NCBI RefSeq assembly: GCF_000612805.1
Contig: NZ_HG964405.1
Coordinates: 133,963 to 197,962 of the forward strand
DNA length: 64,000 nt
Source of the DNA: Bacillus ndiopicus
GTDB lineage: Bacteria; Bacillota; Bacilli; Bacillales_A; Planococcaceae
Reading direction: 5' to 3'
The notes below the pieces were generated by a model. It ran no database searches. It had not been told where the DNA came from and saw only the letters and a program-made list of their open reading frames with translations. The stretch's first letter is position 1. Each line of letters opens with the position of its first letter. Positions 1-7,622 of this stretch are shown in pieces. Both the position numbers and the translations under genes were made by a program.

Positions 1-147
1 CAACAATTTACAAAAAAACAATTAATCAATAGCCAGAAATATCAGAATCGACATGATGCACTTCAAGCATTATTAGATGCTAATACCATGTATTCATATG
101 AACAGGTAGACACAATTTTAAAGCAGTTTGATAAAGGAGGAAAATAA
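1..147 (+). CDS. Partial phage protein, C-terminal 48 residues
   Basis: This is the 3' end of a gene that begins outside the window. Frame 1 is open from the first base to a TAA at 145-147, giving a mostly helical, Lys/Gln-rich tail that ends in DKGGK. The last codons carry the AAAGGAGG ribosome binding site of the sheath gene, whose ATG at 149 follows the stop directly, so the two are probably translationally coupled. Its place just before the sheath gene matches the small head-tail or unknown protein found there in PBSX-like elements. I cannot assign a function. Confidence 0.6.
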   Translation, partial: QQFTKKQLINSQKYQNRHDALQALLDANTMYSYEQVDTILKQFDKGGK

Positions 148-148
148 A

Positions 149-1465
149 ATGGCATTAGGTGGAGGAACATTTTTAACCCAAAATAAAGTATTACCAGGTA
201 CGTATCACAACTTTATGAGTGCAGCGCGTGCTTTTGTCAACTTATCTGAGCGAGGTTACGTTGGCTTACCAATTGCGCTTGATTGGGGCGTAGATGGTGA
301 GGTATTTGCTGTAACGCAAGAAGATTTACAAAAAGATAGCCGTAAAATTTTCGGTTATGACTATACAGATTCGAAATTAAAAGGAATTCGTGATGTTTTC
401 AAAAATGCAATCACAGTATTTTTCTACAAGTTGTCTGTAGATGCTGTAGCGGCAGTAAATGATTTTGCTAAAGCAAAATATAAGGGGACACGTGGGAATG
501 ATGTCACAATTGTTATTCAAACAAACGTAGACGAGCCAACGAAATTTGATGTTCAAACATTATTGGATGGTGTAATTGTGGATGAACAAGTAGCTGTAGC
601 GTCTGCGGCTGATTTAGTGGCGAATGATTTTGTATCATTTAAAGCGGATGCTACATTAGAGGCTACGGCAGGCACGCCATTAACAGGTGGTTCTAATGGC
701 GCGGCGATTACAGGTGGTGCGCACCAAGAGGCATTAGATGCGTTAGAAGCATATGGCTTTAACACACTTGGCTGTCTATCATCTGATAGTACAATTAAAT
801 CCCTTTATGTGGAATATACAAAGCGTTTACGTGATCAAGTAGGGGCAAAATTCCAATTAGTAGGGCATAAGCTTGGCACTACGGATCATGAGGGTATTAT
901 TGACGTACAAAACGATGCAAATGGTGATGAAGTATTTGGCGCTGTTTATTGGACTACAGGTGCACAAGCAGGTGTTGCAGTTAATCGCTCAAATACAAAC
1001 AAGCGCTATGATGGTGAATTTGAGCTTGATATGTCTGAAGCAAAAACACAACCACAGCTTACAGCATTACTAAAAGCAGGTAAGTATGTTTTCCATCGTG
1101 TAGGAGAAGAAGTACGTGTACTGGAAGACGTCAATACATTTACATCCTTCACAACAGATAAAAATGAAGATTTCAGCATGAATCAAGTAATCCGCGTGTT
1201 AGATCAAATTGCTATTGATACGGCTCAGCTATTTAATGAGCGATATCTTGGTAAAGTGCCAAATGATCAAGATGGTCGTATTTCGCTTTGGAATGACATT
1301 GGTGCACATCGTTTAGAGTTACAGCGTATTCGTGCGATTGAAAACTACAATAAAGATGAACTTACTGTAGAGCAAGGTAATTCGAAAAAAGCAGTTGTTG
1401 TTAATGAGATTGTGACGCCTACTGTAGCGATGTCACAGCTATATATTACAACAACAGTAGCATAA
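149..1465 (+). CDS. xkdK: Phage tail sheath protein (XkdK-like)
   Basis: Major contractile-tail sheath subunit of 438 residues. It would polymerise around the tail tube and contract to drive the tube into the target envelope. The family call rests on the N-terminal MALGGGTF start, a central region with KGTRGNDV and a Gly-rich TPLTGGSNG segment, a C-terminal half ending in VNEIVTPTVAMSQLYITTTVA-like beta sequence, the size (B. subtilis XkdK is about 466 residues), and a tube gene immediately downstream. ATG 149 is chosen because AAAGGAGG ends 11 bases upstream; an ATG-less extension from 128 lacks a binding site. It heads the visible structural operon. Confidence 0.88.
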   Translation: MALGGGTFLTQNKVLPGTYHNFMSAARAFVNLSERGYVGLPIALDWGVDGEVFAVTQEDLQKDSRKIFGYDYTDSKLKGIRDVFKNAITVFFYKLSVDAVAAVNDFAKAKYKGTRGNDVTIVIQTNVDEPTKFDVQTLLDGVIVDEQVAVASAADLVANDFVSFKADATLEATAGTPLTGGSNGAAITGGAHQEALDALEAYGFNTLGCLSSDSTIKSLYVEYTKRLRDQVGAKFQLVGHKLGTTDHEGIIDVQNDANGDEVFGAVYWTTGAQAGVAVNRSNTNKRYDGEFELDMSEAKTQPQLTALLKAGKYVFHRVGEEVRVLEDVNTFTSFTTDKNEDFSMNQVIRVLDQIAIDTAQLFNERYLGKVPNDQDGRISLWNDIGAHRLELQRIRAIENYNKDELTVEQGNSKKAVVVNEIVTPTVAMSQLYITTTVA

Positions 1466-1478
1466 GGAGGAAGAGTAG

Positions 1479-1994
1479 ATGATGAAAAATGAATTATTAA
1501 TGCCATTAGATTTACAATATTTCGCAGAAGCAACAATGCATGCCCGTAACGCAATTCATGGTGCACAGGGACGAGCGTATGTGACGATTGAGGGGAACCG
1601 TTATTTATTTGCGCAGTTAATCAATTTAGAGGCGAATATGGAAAAAACGAAAACACAGGTGCCAATCATGGGTCGCACAGGTAAAGGGAACAAGGCAACA
1701 GGCTGGGAAGGAACGGGCTCAGCTACATTCCATTTCAATACATCGATTTTCCGTCAGCTTTTAAAGCGCTACAAGGATACAGGTGAAGATATTTACTTTG
1801 ATATTCAAGTAACAAATGAAGATAAATCTTCTACTGTAGGTAGCCAAACGACGATTTTAATTGATTGTAATTTAGACGGAGGGCTAGTTGCGTCACTAGA
1901 TGCAGATGCAGAGTACTTAGAGGATTCAATCGAATTTACGTTTGAGGATTGGGATATGCCAGTAGAGTTTGCGACATTACCTGAAATGCTATAA
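1479..1994 (+). CDS. xkdM: Phage tail tube protein (XkdM-like)
   Basis: Inner tube subunit of a contractile tail, 171 residues. Recognisable family features are the AYVTIEGN strand, the PIMGRTGKGNKATGW segment, GTGSATFHFNTS, and the C-terminal SIEFTFEDWDMPVEF motif. It follows the sheath gene by 13 bases with AAGGAGG in the gap, and precedes the tail chaperone gene, the order seen in PBSX. An oddity is an N-terminal extension of about 18 residues, MMKNELLMPLDLQYFAEA, which XkdM as I recall it lacks and which resembles the first residues of phage head or scaffold proteins. A start at ATG 1534 would remove it but has no ribosome binding site. Confidence 0.85.
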   Translation: MMKNELLMPLDLQYFAEATMHARNAIHGAQGRAYVTIEGNRYLFAQLINLEANMEKTKTQVPIMGRTGKGNKATGWEGTGSATFHFNTSIFRQLLKRYKDTGEDIYFDIQVTNEDKSSTVGSQTTILIDCNLDGGLVASLDADAEYLEDSIEFTFEDWDMPVEFATLPEML

Positions 1995-2034
1995 AAATTA
2001 ATTTTAATCAATATAAAAGGAATGGTGAAAATAG

Positions 2035-2469
2035 ATGAGTAACTTACAAGCGTTTTTTGCACACAATAAAAAGAAGCAGGACAATATTAAACAGCCGATT
2101 TCAAAAAGCTTTATGGATGAAGCAGGACAAGTAATCGAATGGGAGTTTGCGCCAATTTCACCAGAGCGTGATACAGAATTAAAAGGACAATGTACAAAGC
2201 GTACATTGATTACGCAAGGTAAGCGAAAAGGGCAATATAACACAGATTTTGACCACTTTACTTACCAGCGCTTATTAACAGTAGAATCGATTGTCTTCCC
2301 AAATTTACATGATCGTGATTTACAAGATTCATATGGTGTGTATGGCGCTGATGAATTACTAAGCAAAATGCTAACAATCGGGGAAATGGCAGATGCAGCG
2401 ACAGCAGCACAGGCAGCAAATGGCTACGAAGTAAACGTTGAAGACCTTGTAGAAGAAGTAAAAAACTAA
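2035..2469 (+). CDS. xkdN: Phage tail assembly chaperone, short form (XkdN-like)
   Basis: Soluble 144-residue protein in the position of XkdN between tube and tape-measure genes. Chaperones here coat the tape measure while the tube assembles. Visible features are an N-terminal FFAHNKKKQDNIK segment, WEFAPISPERDTELK, a Tyr/Leu-rich middle with FPNLHDRDLQDSYGVYGADEL, and an Ala-rich helix before an acidic end. The gene starts at ATG 2035 after AAAGGAATGG. The last codons, GTA AAA AAC TAA, contain an A AAA AAC slippery heptamer, so a fraction of ribosomes probably shift -1 and make a longer product. Confidence 0.8.
   Translation: MSNLQAFFAHNKKKQDNIKQPISKSFMDEAGQVIEWEFAPISPERDTELKGQCTKRTLITQGKRKGQYNTDFDHFTYQRLLTVESIVFPNLHDRDLQDSYGVYGADELLSKMLTIGEMADAATAAQAANGYEVNVEDLVEEVKN
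2460..2466 (+). promoter_or_regulatory. Programmed -1 frameshift slippery heptamer A AAA AAC
   Basis: The heptamer lies in the zero frame of the chaperone gene as X XXY YYZ, one codon before the TAA stop. A -1 slip puts ribosomes into the 66-codon downstream frame. I did not identify a clear downstream pseudoknot. Confidence 0.7.
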
Positions 2470-2666
2470 TTGAGGATGGCGATGGCGATGCCAATCTTAT
2501 GTACTGGTGGGTACACAAGTTTCGTCGCCTGCCATCCGAATATTTCGCTTTATCCTTAGCGGATAAAGCATGCATTATTGCCGCAATACAAGTAAAAATT
2601 GAAGCGGATAAAAAAGCCGAACACGAATCAAAGCGTGCAGGTAGAGGGAAGGGTAGAAGACGTTAA
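2466..2666 (+). CDS. -1 frameshift extension of the tail assembly chaperone (gpGT-like)
   Basis: From base 2466 the -1 frame is open for 66 codons to TAA at 2664-2666. Joining it to the short form gives a product of about 210 residues. The extension reads LIEDGDGDANLMYWWVHKFR, then RLPSEYFALSLADKACIIAA and a Lys/Arg-rich end. The YWWVHKF and LPSEYF segments resemble real tail-chaperone extensions rather than random translation. There is no ribosome binding site before the only internal ATG (2499), so frameshifting is the likelier route. Families such as lambda G/GT use the long form to recruit the tape measure. Expression by frameshift is inferred. Confidence 0.72.
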   Translation, partial: LIEDGDGDANLMYWWVHKFRRLPSEYFALSLADKACIIAAIQVKIEADKKAEHESKRAGRGKGRRR

Positions 2667-2809
2667 CTATCCCTTTAATTACTTTTGAAAAAGGACATAT
2701 CTAGAAAGTCGTAATCACTTTTGGATGACGAAAAATCCAGTTAACTGATTCATTGAAAGAGAAGGCGTAGAAGCTAGCTTTTTTAAAACTTTCTAGTTTA
2801 AAAGTAATG

Positions 2810-2914
2810 ATTCGCTCGTAAGATAGCTGAATTCGCTTGCGAGATATACATTTTCGCTCATTAAATATTGAAAATCGCTCGCAAGAGAAGAAAATTCGCT
2901 CAATCAAACTAAAA
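2810..2914. repeat. Five 21-nt periodic units (ATTCGCTCGCAAGA type)
   Basis: Five consecutive 21-base units begin at 2810, 2831, 2852, 2873 and 2894. Each starts with a variant of ATTCGCTCG or ATTCGCTTG followed by an A-rich stretch. A looser copy in nearly the same phase begins near 2748. The minus strand translates as a 7-residue periodic Arg/Glu/Phe-rich peptide (2701-2907), which I take to be a by-product of the repeat. The tract lies between chaperone and tape-measure genes. Confidence 0.75.
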
Positions 2915-2917
2915 CAG

Positions 2918-2962
2918 AGGTGTATGTGAAAAGGGTATACCCTTTATCACATACGCCCTTTT
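2918..2962 (+). terminator. Strong hairpin ahead of the tape-measure gene
   Basis: GTATGTGA and TCACATAC flank the self-complementary core AAAGGGTATACCCTTT, giving a long near-perfect stem. Only a short T run follows (CCCTTTTAAAA), so it may be an intrinsic terminator or an attenuating hairpin that lowers tape-measure expression relative to sheath and tube. Confidence 0.55.
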
Positions 2963-2988
2963 AAAATTCAAAGAAAGGAGGGCGAAGA

Positions 2989-5217
2989 ATGGCTACAGTC
3001 CAAAATGCTATACAGGAAAGTATGTATTTACCGCAGGTGATTAATAATTTACCTCAAGTAAGTAATAACTTACCGCAGGTGATTAATAATTTACCTCAAG
3101 TAAGTAATAACTTACCGCAGGTGATTAATAATTTGCCTCAAATTAGTAATAATTTACCTAAAGTGAGTAATAATTTGCCCGCAGAACTTAGTAATGTGAC
3201 ACGGCTAAAGCCTCCCAGCTTTGATTTAAGTAATTTGAAATTACAAATGATGGAAATTAACGTCATATTTGCTCAGTTAAATGAGAATGCTAGTAAAACT
3301 GCTTCTATAATGGATTCCATAGTGAATAAAGTGGGTAGTCTTGCGGGAAAATTGCTGAACCTGGCAAATGTCAAAATAGTAATAGGTTTATCAGATGATA
3401 TGGCAAACATACAAGGCCGCTTGGACGTGATGAACAACGCCTATAAGCAGCAGGAACAGGAAATAGGTGTTACAAATACAGCACTTACTACAACCTCCGC
3501 CTTACAAGATATGATATTTGCTTCTGCAAAGCGTACATTTAGCTCTTATCAAACAACTGCTGATATGGTCACTCGATTAGGTTCAGCAGCCTCAGGTGCA
3601 TTTAGTAGCCCAACAGAAGTTGTAGCATTTACAGAGCAATTGAACAAAACATTTGGTATTGCGGGTACTTCTGCAGATGGAGCTAGTACAGCAATGGCTG
3701 AGCTTACACAAGCGATGGCATCTGGGAAATTGGAAGGATTAGGATTAAATAATATATTAAAAAGCTCCCCAGCCATTGTTGAAAATATTCAAAAATATCT
3801 TCAAGAAGGAATGAAGATAGATGCCTCTGATATTAAGCAGCTAGCAGCAGATGGAGTTATTACAGCCGATGTAATTAAAAACGCAATGTTTTATGCAGCG
3901 GAAGACACCAATGCCGCCTTTGCTAGCATGCCTACTACCTGGGGAGGTATATGGCAGAATATCCAAACAGGTGCATTACAAGCATTTTCACCAGTACTCC
4001 TAAAAATCAATGAAATTGCTAATAGTGAGAGGATGCAACAAATGATAGTTGGGATTGGTGGAGCTTTCCAGCTTGTTGCTGGATGGGCAATGATGCTAAT
4101 GGATTTATTAATCGCTGGTGGTAGCTTTATTTATGATAATTGGTCGCTTATTGCACCAGTTATTATGGGGTTAGGTACCATTTTACTTGGATTCGTGGCT
4201 TATTTGAGAATGGTACAAATATGGACAACATTAGCAAAAAACGCCACAGATTTGTGGAATGCAGTACTTTCTCTTAGTCCGATTGGACGGGTAATAGTAA
4301 TTTTAATAGCTTTAATAGCTGTATTCTATATTGTGATAGCTGCAATCAATCGCTTTTCTGGTACAACATTAAGTGCAACAGAGATGATTGTAGGAGCATT
4401 AGCAGTTGTGGGAGCGTTTATAGCAAATTTGTTATTTGCTATTTTGGAACTAGCATTTGCTGTAGTGGAAAGCCTTTATAATTATTGGATGGCTTTTGCA
4501 AACTTTTTTGGAAATGTGTTTAATGATCCAGTTGCAGCAGTTATTCATCTGTTTGGTGATTTGGCGGATAATGTTCTAGGGGTTATTGAAAAAATAGCAT
4601 CAGCACTGGATTTTGTATTTGGTACGGATTTAGCTGGCAAAGTAGCTGGTTGGCGCAATGAGCTAGCAGATTTAGTGAACTGGGCAGCGGAGGAATATGG
4701 AAACGGTGAATATGAGAAATTATATAATGAATTAGATATTAATCAAACATTAGGTAAATTTGGTTTAAGTATGGAGCGGTTTGATTACGGTAAGTCCTGG
4801 AATTCTGGTAAGAATTTTGGAGCTGACCTACTTAAATATAATGAAAAAGAAGAAATACCGATAGAATTACCTCAGCAACCGCCTATCCAACCGCCTATGC
4901 AAGCCCCAATTGATCAAGCCCTTTCTACGGGAGATAAATTAGATATAGGCAACAAAAACAGTAAGCAAATCGCAGATAATACAGGCGCAATGGCAAATGG
5001 TGTAACGCTGATGAATGATGATTTAAAATACATGCGCGACCTAGCTGAACGGGAGGCAATTAACCGCTATACAACGGCGGAAGTTATTGTCGATGCACGT
5101 AGCGAAAATCATATTAATAGCGAGCTAGACATTGATGGCGTTATTGATCGCTTCGGTGAAAAAGTAGAGGAAGTTGCTATTGGATTGGCAGAAACAGGAG
5201 GTGTGAGCTTTGTATAA
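2989..5217 (+). CDS. Phage tail tape measure protein
   Basis: 742-residue protein that sets tail length and is ejected through the tube. Residues 14-69 are eight 7-residue repeats of LPQVINN/LPQVSNN type. Residues about 120-320 hold the conserved tape-measure domain, with SSYQTTADMVTRLG, FGIAGTSADGASTAMAELTQ, LNNILKSSPAIVENIQKYL and AADGVITADVIKNAMFYAA. Residues about 350-500 are hydrophobic with several predicted membrane-spanning helices. A Pro/Gln-rich linker (PQQPPIQPPMQAPID) and an acidic helical end follow. AAGGAGGGCG precedes ATG 2989. It is shorter than XkdO of PBSX (about 1,330 residues), implying a shorter tail. Confidence 0.88.
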   Translation: MATVQNAIQESMYLPQVINNLPQVSNNLPQVINNLPQVSNNLPQVINNLPQISNNLPKVSNNLPAELSNVTRLKPPSFDLSNLKLQMMEINVIFAQLNENASKTASIMDSIVNKVGSLAGKLLNLANVKIVIGLSDDMANIQGRLDVMNNAYKQQEQEIGVTNTALTTTSALQDMIFASAKRTFSSYQTTADMVTRLGSAASGAFSSPTEVVAFTEQLNKTFGIAGTSADGASTAMAELTQAMASGKLEGLGLNNILKSSPAIVENIQKYLQEGMKIDASDIKQLAADGVITADVIKNAMFYAAEDTNAAFASMPTTWGGIWQNIQTGALQAFSPVLLKINEIANSERMQQMIVGIGGAFQLVAGWAMMLMDLLIAGGSFIYDNWSLIAPVIMGLGTILLGFVAYLRMVQIWTTLAKNATDLWNAVLSLSPIGRVIVILIALIAVFYIVIAAINRFSGTTLSATEMIVGALAVVGAFIANLLFAILELAFAVVESLYNYWMAFANFFGNVFNDPVAAVIHLFGDLADNVLGVIEKIASALDFVFGTDLAGKVAGWRNELADLVNWAAEEYGNGEYEKLYNELDINQTLGKFGLSMERFDYGKSWNSGKNFGADLLKYNEKEEIPIELPQQPPIQPPMQAPIDQALSTGDKLDIGNKNSKQIADNTGAMANGVTLMNDDLKYMRDLAEREAINRYTTAEVIVDARSENHINSELDIDGVIDRFGEKVEEVAIGLAETGGVSFV
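3028..3195 (+). repeat. Coding tandem repeat, 8 x 21 nt in the tape-measure N-terminus
   Basis: Eight 21-base units encode LPQVINN or LPQVSNN variants. The first five alternate two DNA types, so 3028-3069 and 3070-3111 are exact 42-base copies and 3112-3132 is a third half-copy. The last three units have diverged (LPQISNN, LPKVSNN, LPAELSN). Exact copies suggest recent expansion. Confidence 0.9.
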
Positions 5218-5875
5218 TTTTTATATAGATGGTGTACAGCTTCCTATTGCTCCAGCTTCAATGTCCATGAAAATTAATAATAAGAACCAAACCATTGTAT
5301 TGATGAATGAAGGTGAGGTAAATATCCTAAAAAAGCCTGGTTTAACAGAGGTTGACTTTGAGATATTGCTCCCAAATGTTCAATATCCGTTTGCAGTTTA
5401 TCCAGATGGCTTCAAGCCCGCCACGTATTATTTGAAAAAACTAGAAGAATTAAAAGTGTCACAAAAGTCATTTCGGTTTATCGTCAATCGCATGAGACCA
5501 GATGGATCTTTATTATTTGATACTGACGATGACATGCTGTTTTCACTAGAAGAGTATTCAATCGAAGAAGACGCTGAAAATGGCTTTGATTTGAATGTCA
5601 AGATTAGCCTAAAACAATGGCGACCATACGGTACAAATAGATTGGATGTAACAAATAAGTCGTCTAAGAAAAAGGCAATAGTGACCAGTAAAAAGCAACG
5701 TCCTATAATAAGTAAGAATACATCAAAAACACATACAGTAAAGCAGGGTGACACATTGTGGGCCATCGCTAAAAAATATTTAGGTGATGGCTCGAAATAT
5801 ACACAGCTCGCTAAGCTTAATAACATCAGCAATCCAAACATCATCAAAGTAGGGCAGGTGATAAAGCTTGGCTAA
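5210..5875 (+). CDS. xkdP: Phage tail protein with C-terminal LysM domain (XkdP-like)
   Basis: 221-residue protein in the hub/tail-tube-terminus position of XkdP. Residues 1-150 form a beta-rich domain (FYIDGVQLPIAPASMSMKIN near the start, ISLKQWRPYGTNRLDV near its end). Residues about 173-221 are one LysM domain (HTVKQGDTLWAIAKKYLGDG, ending VGQVIKLG), which binds peptidoglycan or chitin-like glycans. It starts at TTG 5210, 6 bases after AGGAGGTG, and overlaps the tape-measure stop by 8 bases. XkdP of PBSX has a similar length (about 235) and the same C-terminal LysM. Coupled translation with its neighbours is likely. Confidence 0.87.
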   Translation: MYNFYIDGVQLPIAPASMSMKINNKNQTIVLMNEGEVNILKKPGLTEVDFEILLPNVQYPFAVYPDGFKPATYYLKKLEELKVSQKSFRFIVNRMRPDGSLLFDTDDDMLFSLEEYSIEEDAENGFDLNVKISLKQWRPYGTNRLDVTNKSSKKKAIVTSKKQRPIISKNTSKTHTVKQGDTLWAIAKKYLGDGSKYTQLAKLNNISNPNIIKVGQVIKLG

Positions 5876-6830
5876 AAGTCAATTGTTAATTACGTCAAGG
5901 GGACGGACTTTCGAATGTGCTGTCCAGGAAGGTATTACGTGGGAAACGCAGCGTAAAGGTGCACCAGGACAACTCAATTTTAATGTGTTGAAAGATGAAA
6001 TTCTTGGTTTTCACGAAGGTGACTTAGTGCAATTTAAATATGACGGAAAGGAAATATTCTCCGGCTTCGTTTTTACGAAAAAGCGCTCTAATAATCGGAT
6101 TATTTCCGTCACTGCCTTTGATCAACTTTGGTACTTAAAAAACAAAGATGTCGTTTCCTACAAAGGCAAAACGGCAGCGCAAGTGTTACAAATGCTGGCA
6201 AAGGACTTTCGGCTAAAATTAGGCATTATTGCTGATACAAAGCATGTCATTGCTACGCGCGTAGAGGATACTGCCGAGCTATTTACCGTTATTGACAATG
6301 CGCTTAGTATTACAACGAAAAATACAGGTGCTTTATATGTACTGTACGATGATTATGGGAAATTAAATTTACGTGATGTGAAAACGCTAAAGTTAGACAT
6401 TTTGATTGATGAAGAAAGTGGTGAAGCGTTTGATTATACAACTTCTATTGCGGATAACACCTACAATAAAGTGAGGGTATATCGAGAGAACAAGGATACA
6501 GGTATACGCGATAACTATTACGCTCAACATGGGGAAAATATGAATCAATGGGGCGTTTTACAGCTTACCGAAAGCCTTGAAGAAGGTGAAAATGGGCAAG
6601 CTAAAGCCGATGCTTTATTAGCGCTTTATAATCGCAAATCACGTAAGCTTCATATCAATAAAGTGTTTGGTGACACAAGGGTAAGGGCCGGGTCTACGCT
6701 TGGGGTACAAATGTATTTAGGTGATTTAAAAGTTTCAAATTACATGATGGTAGAAAAAGTTAAACATACGTTTTTTGAAAGTGACCACCGCATGGATTTA
6801 AGCTTAATTGGAGGTGATTTTGTTGCGTGA
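5868..6830 (+). CDS. xkdQ: Baseplate hub protein (XkdQ-like)
   Basis: 320 residues, close to XkdQ of PBSX (about 325). The XkdQ/YqbQ family is related to the gpD/gp27-like hub at the tail tip, joining tube and spike. Visible features are ECAVQEGITWETQRKGAPGQ, GDLVQFKYDGKEIFSGFVF, a helical DKDVVSYKGKTA-type linker, and a C-terminal VRAGSTLGVQMYLGDLKVS strand region. The start is TTG at 5868, overlapping the LysM gene's stop by 8 bases, with AGGGCAGGTG upstream. It sits in the xkdP-Q-R-S-T-U order. Confidence 0.86.
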   Translation: MAKSQLLITSRGRTFECAVQEGITWETQRKGAPGQLNFNVLKDEILGFHEGDLVQFKYDGKEIFSGFVFTKKRSNNRIISVTAFDQLWYLKNKDVVSYKGKTAAQVLQMLAKDFRLKLGIIADTKHVIATRVEDTAELFTVIDNALSITTKNTGALYVLYDDYGKLNLRDVKTLKLDILIDEESGEAFDYTTSIADNTYNKVRVYRENKDTGIRDNYYAQHGENMNQWGVLQLTESLEEGENGQAKADALLALYNRKSRKLHINKVFGDTRVRAGSTLGVQMYLGDLKVSNYMMVEKVKHTFFESDHRMDLSLIGGDFVA

Positions 6831-7209
6831 TATGTCTGATATTGTAAGGACTTTACGGCAATTAGTATTGGATGCAGTCAATGCCCAAAAACTTGCAACA
6901 ATCGTTTATGGTACTGTTATAAGCACCTCGCCATTAAAAGTACAAGTGGACCAAAAGCTTATACTTGAGCAAGAGAATTTAAAACTGACGCGTGCAGTAA
7001 TGGACCATGAAATTGAGATGACTGTCGACCATTTGACCGAAAACCGTTCAGGAGGCGGTGGTGATGCAGAATTTGCTTCGCATAACCACGAATATAAAGG
7101 GCGCAAAAAATTCCTTATTCATAATGGCTTGGTCGTTGGTGACAAAGTCACGATGATTCGCGCCCAAGGTGGTCAACAATACATTATCATCGATAAGGAG
7201 GTAATTTAA
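6823..7209 (+). CDS. xkdR: Baseplate/spike protein, DUF2577 family (XkdR-like)
   Basis: 128 residues. The DUF2577 (XkdR) family sits at the tail tip and is beta-rich, with GTVISTSPLKVQVDQKLIL typical of the OB-like fold and a C-terminal LVVGDKVTMIRAQGGQQYII strand. A Gly-rich stretch, RSGGGGDAEFASHNHEYKGR, carries several His residues that could bind metal. I place the start at TTG 6823, six bases after GGAGGTG, giving an 8-base overlap with the hub gene. An upstream TTG at 6808 would put the binding site inside the gene. Metal binding is speculation. Confidence 0.78.
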   Translation: MRDMSDIVRTLRQLVLDAVNAQKLATIVYGTVISTSPLKVQVDQKLILEQENLKLTRAVMDHEIEMTVDHLTENRSGGGGDAEFASHNHEYKGRKKFLIHNGLVVGDKVTMIRAQGGQQYIIIDKEVI

Positions 7210-7622
7210 TGCTGCCGACTGCATTTTATGAAAATGATGGTTTACAGTTAGATTTTGAGGAAGAAGCGCAAACCTCTAAAACGTACAAAATCGATTTTGA
7301 GAAAAAGCGTATTACTGGCTATGTTGATGGTCGTGAGGCTGTTAAGCAATTTATTATGAAAGTGCTTAGTACAGAACGCTACGAATTTTTAATTTACAGT
7401 TGGGATTACGGTACTGAGCTGGCTCGTCTTTTTGGTCAGCCAATTCCATTTGTGTATTCCGAGCTCAAAAGGCTAATTAAAGAAGCATTAACGCAAGATG
7501 ATCGTATCGAAAGCGTTGATGCTTTTTCGTTTAGCCATTACAAAAACAAAGTGCATGTGCAAATGACGGTGCATACTGTGTTCGGCCAAATTGAAATAGA
7601 AAGAGAGGTGACAGTAGCCTAA
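7209..7622 (+). CDS. xkdS: Baseplate wedge protein, DUF2634 family (XkdS-like)
   Basis: 137-residue member of the DUF2634/XkdS family, a gp25-like wedge component next to the baseplate J protein. The recognisable block is GREAVKQFIMKVLSTERYEF followed by IYSWDYGTELARLFGQP, close to the EPR/YxxG core of gp25-like proteins. ATG 7209 overlaps the previous stop by one base (TAATG), and AAGGAGG ends six bases earlier. The same TAATG arrangement links it to the next gene, so xkdR-S-T are translated as one coupled unit. Confidence 0.86.
   Translation: MLPTAFYENDGLQLDFEEEAQTSKTYKIDFEKKRITGYVDGREAVKQFIMKVLSTERYEFLIYSWDYGTELARLFGQPIPFVYSELKRLIKEALTQDDRIESVDAFSFSHYKNKVHVQMTVHTVFGQIEIEREVTVA

Noticed and set aside
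2701..2907. 68-codon minus-strand frame with heptad periodicity
   Set aside because: The periodicity is fully explained by the 21-nt DNA repeat, and the frame opposes the tail operon with no promoter seen.
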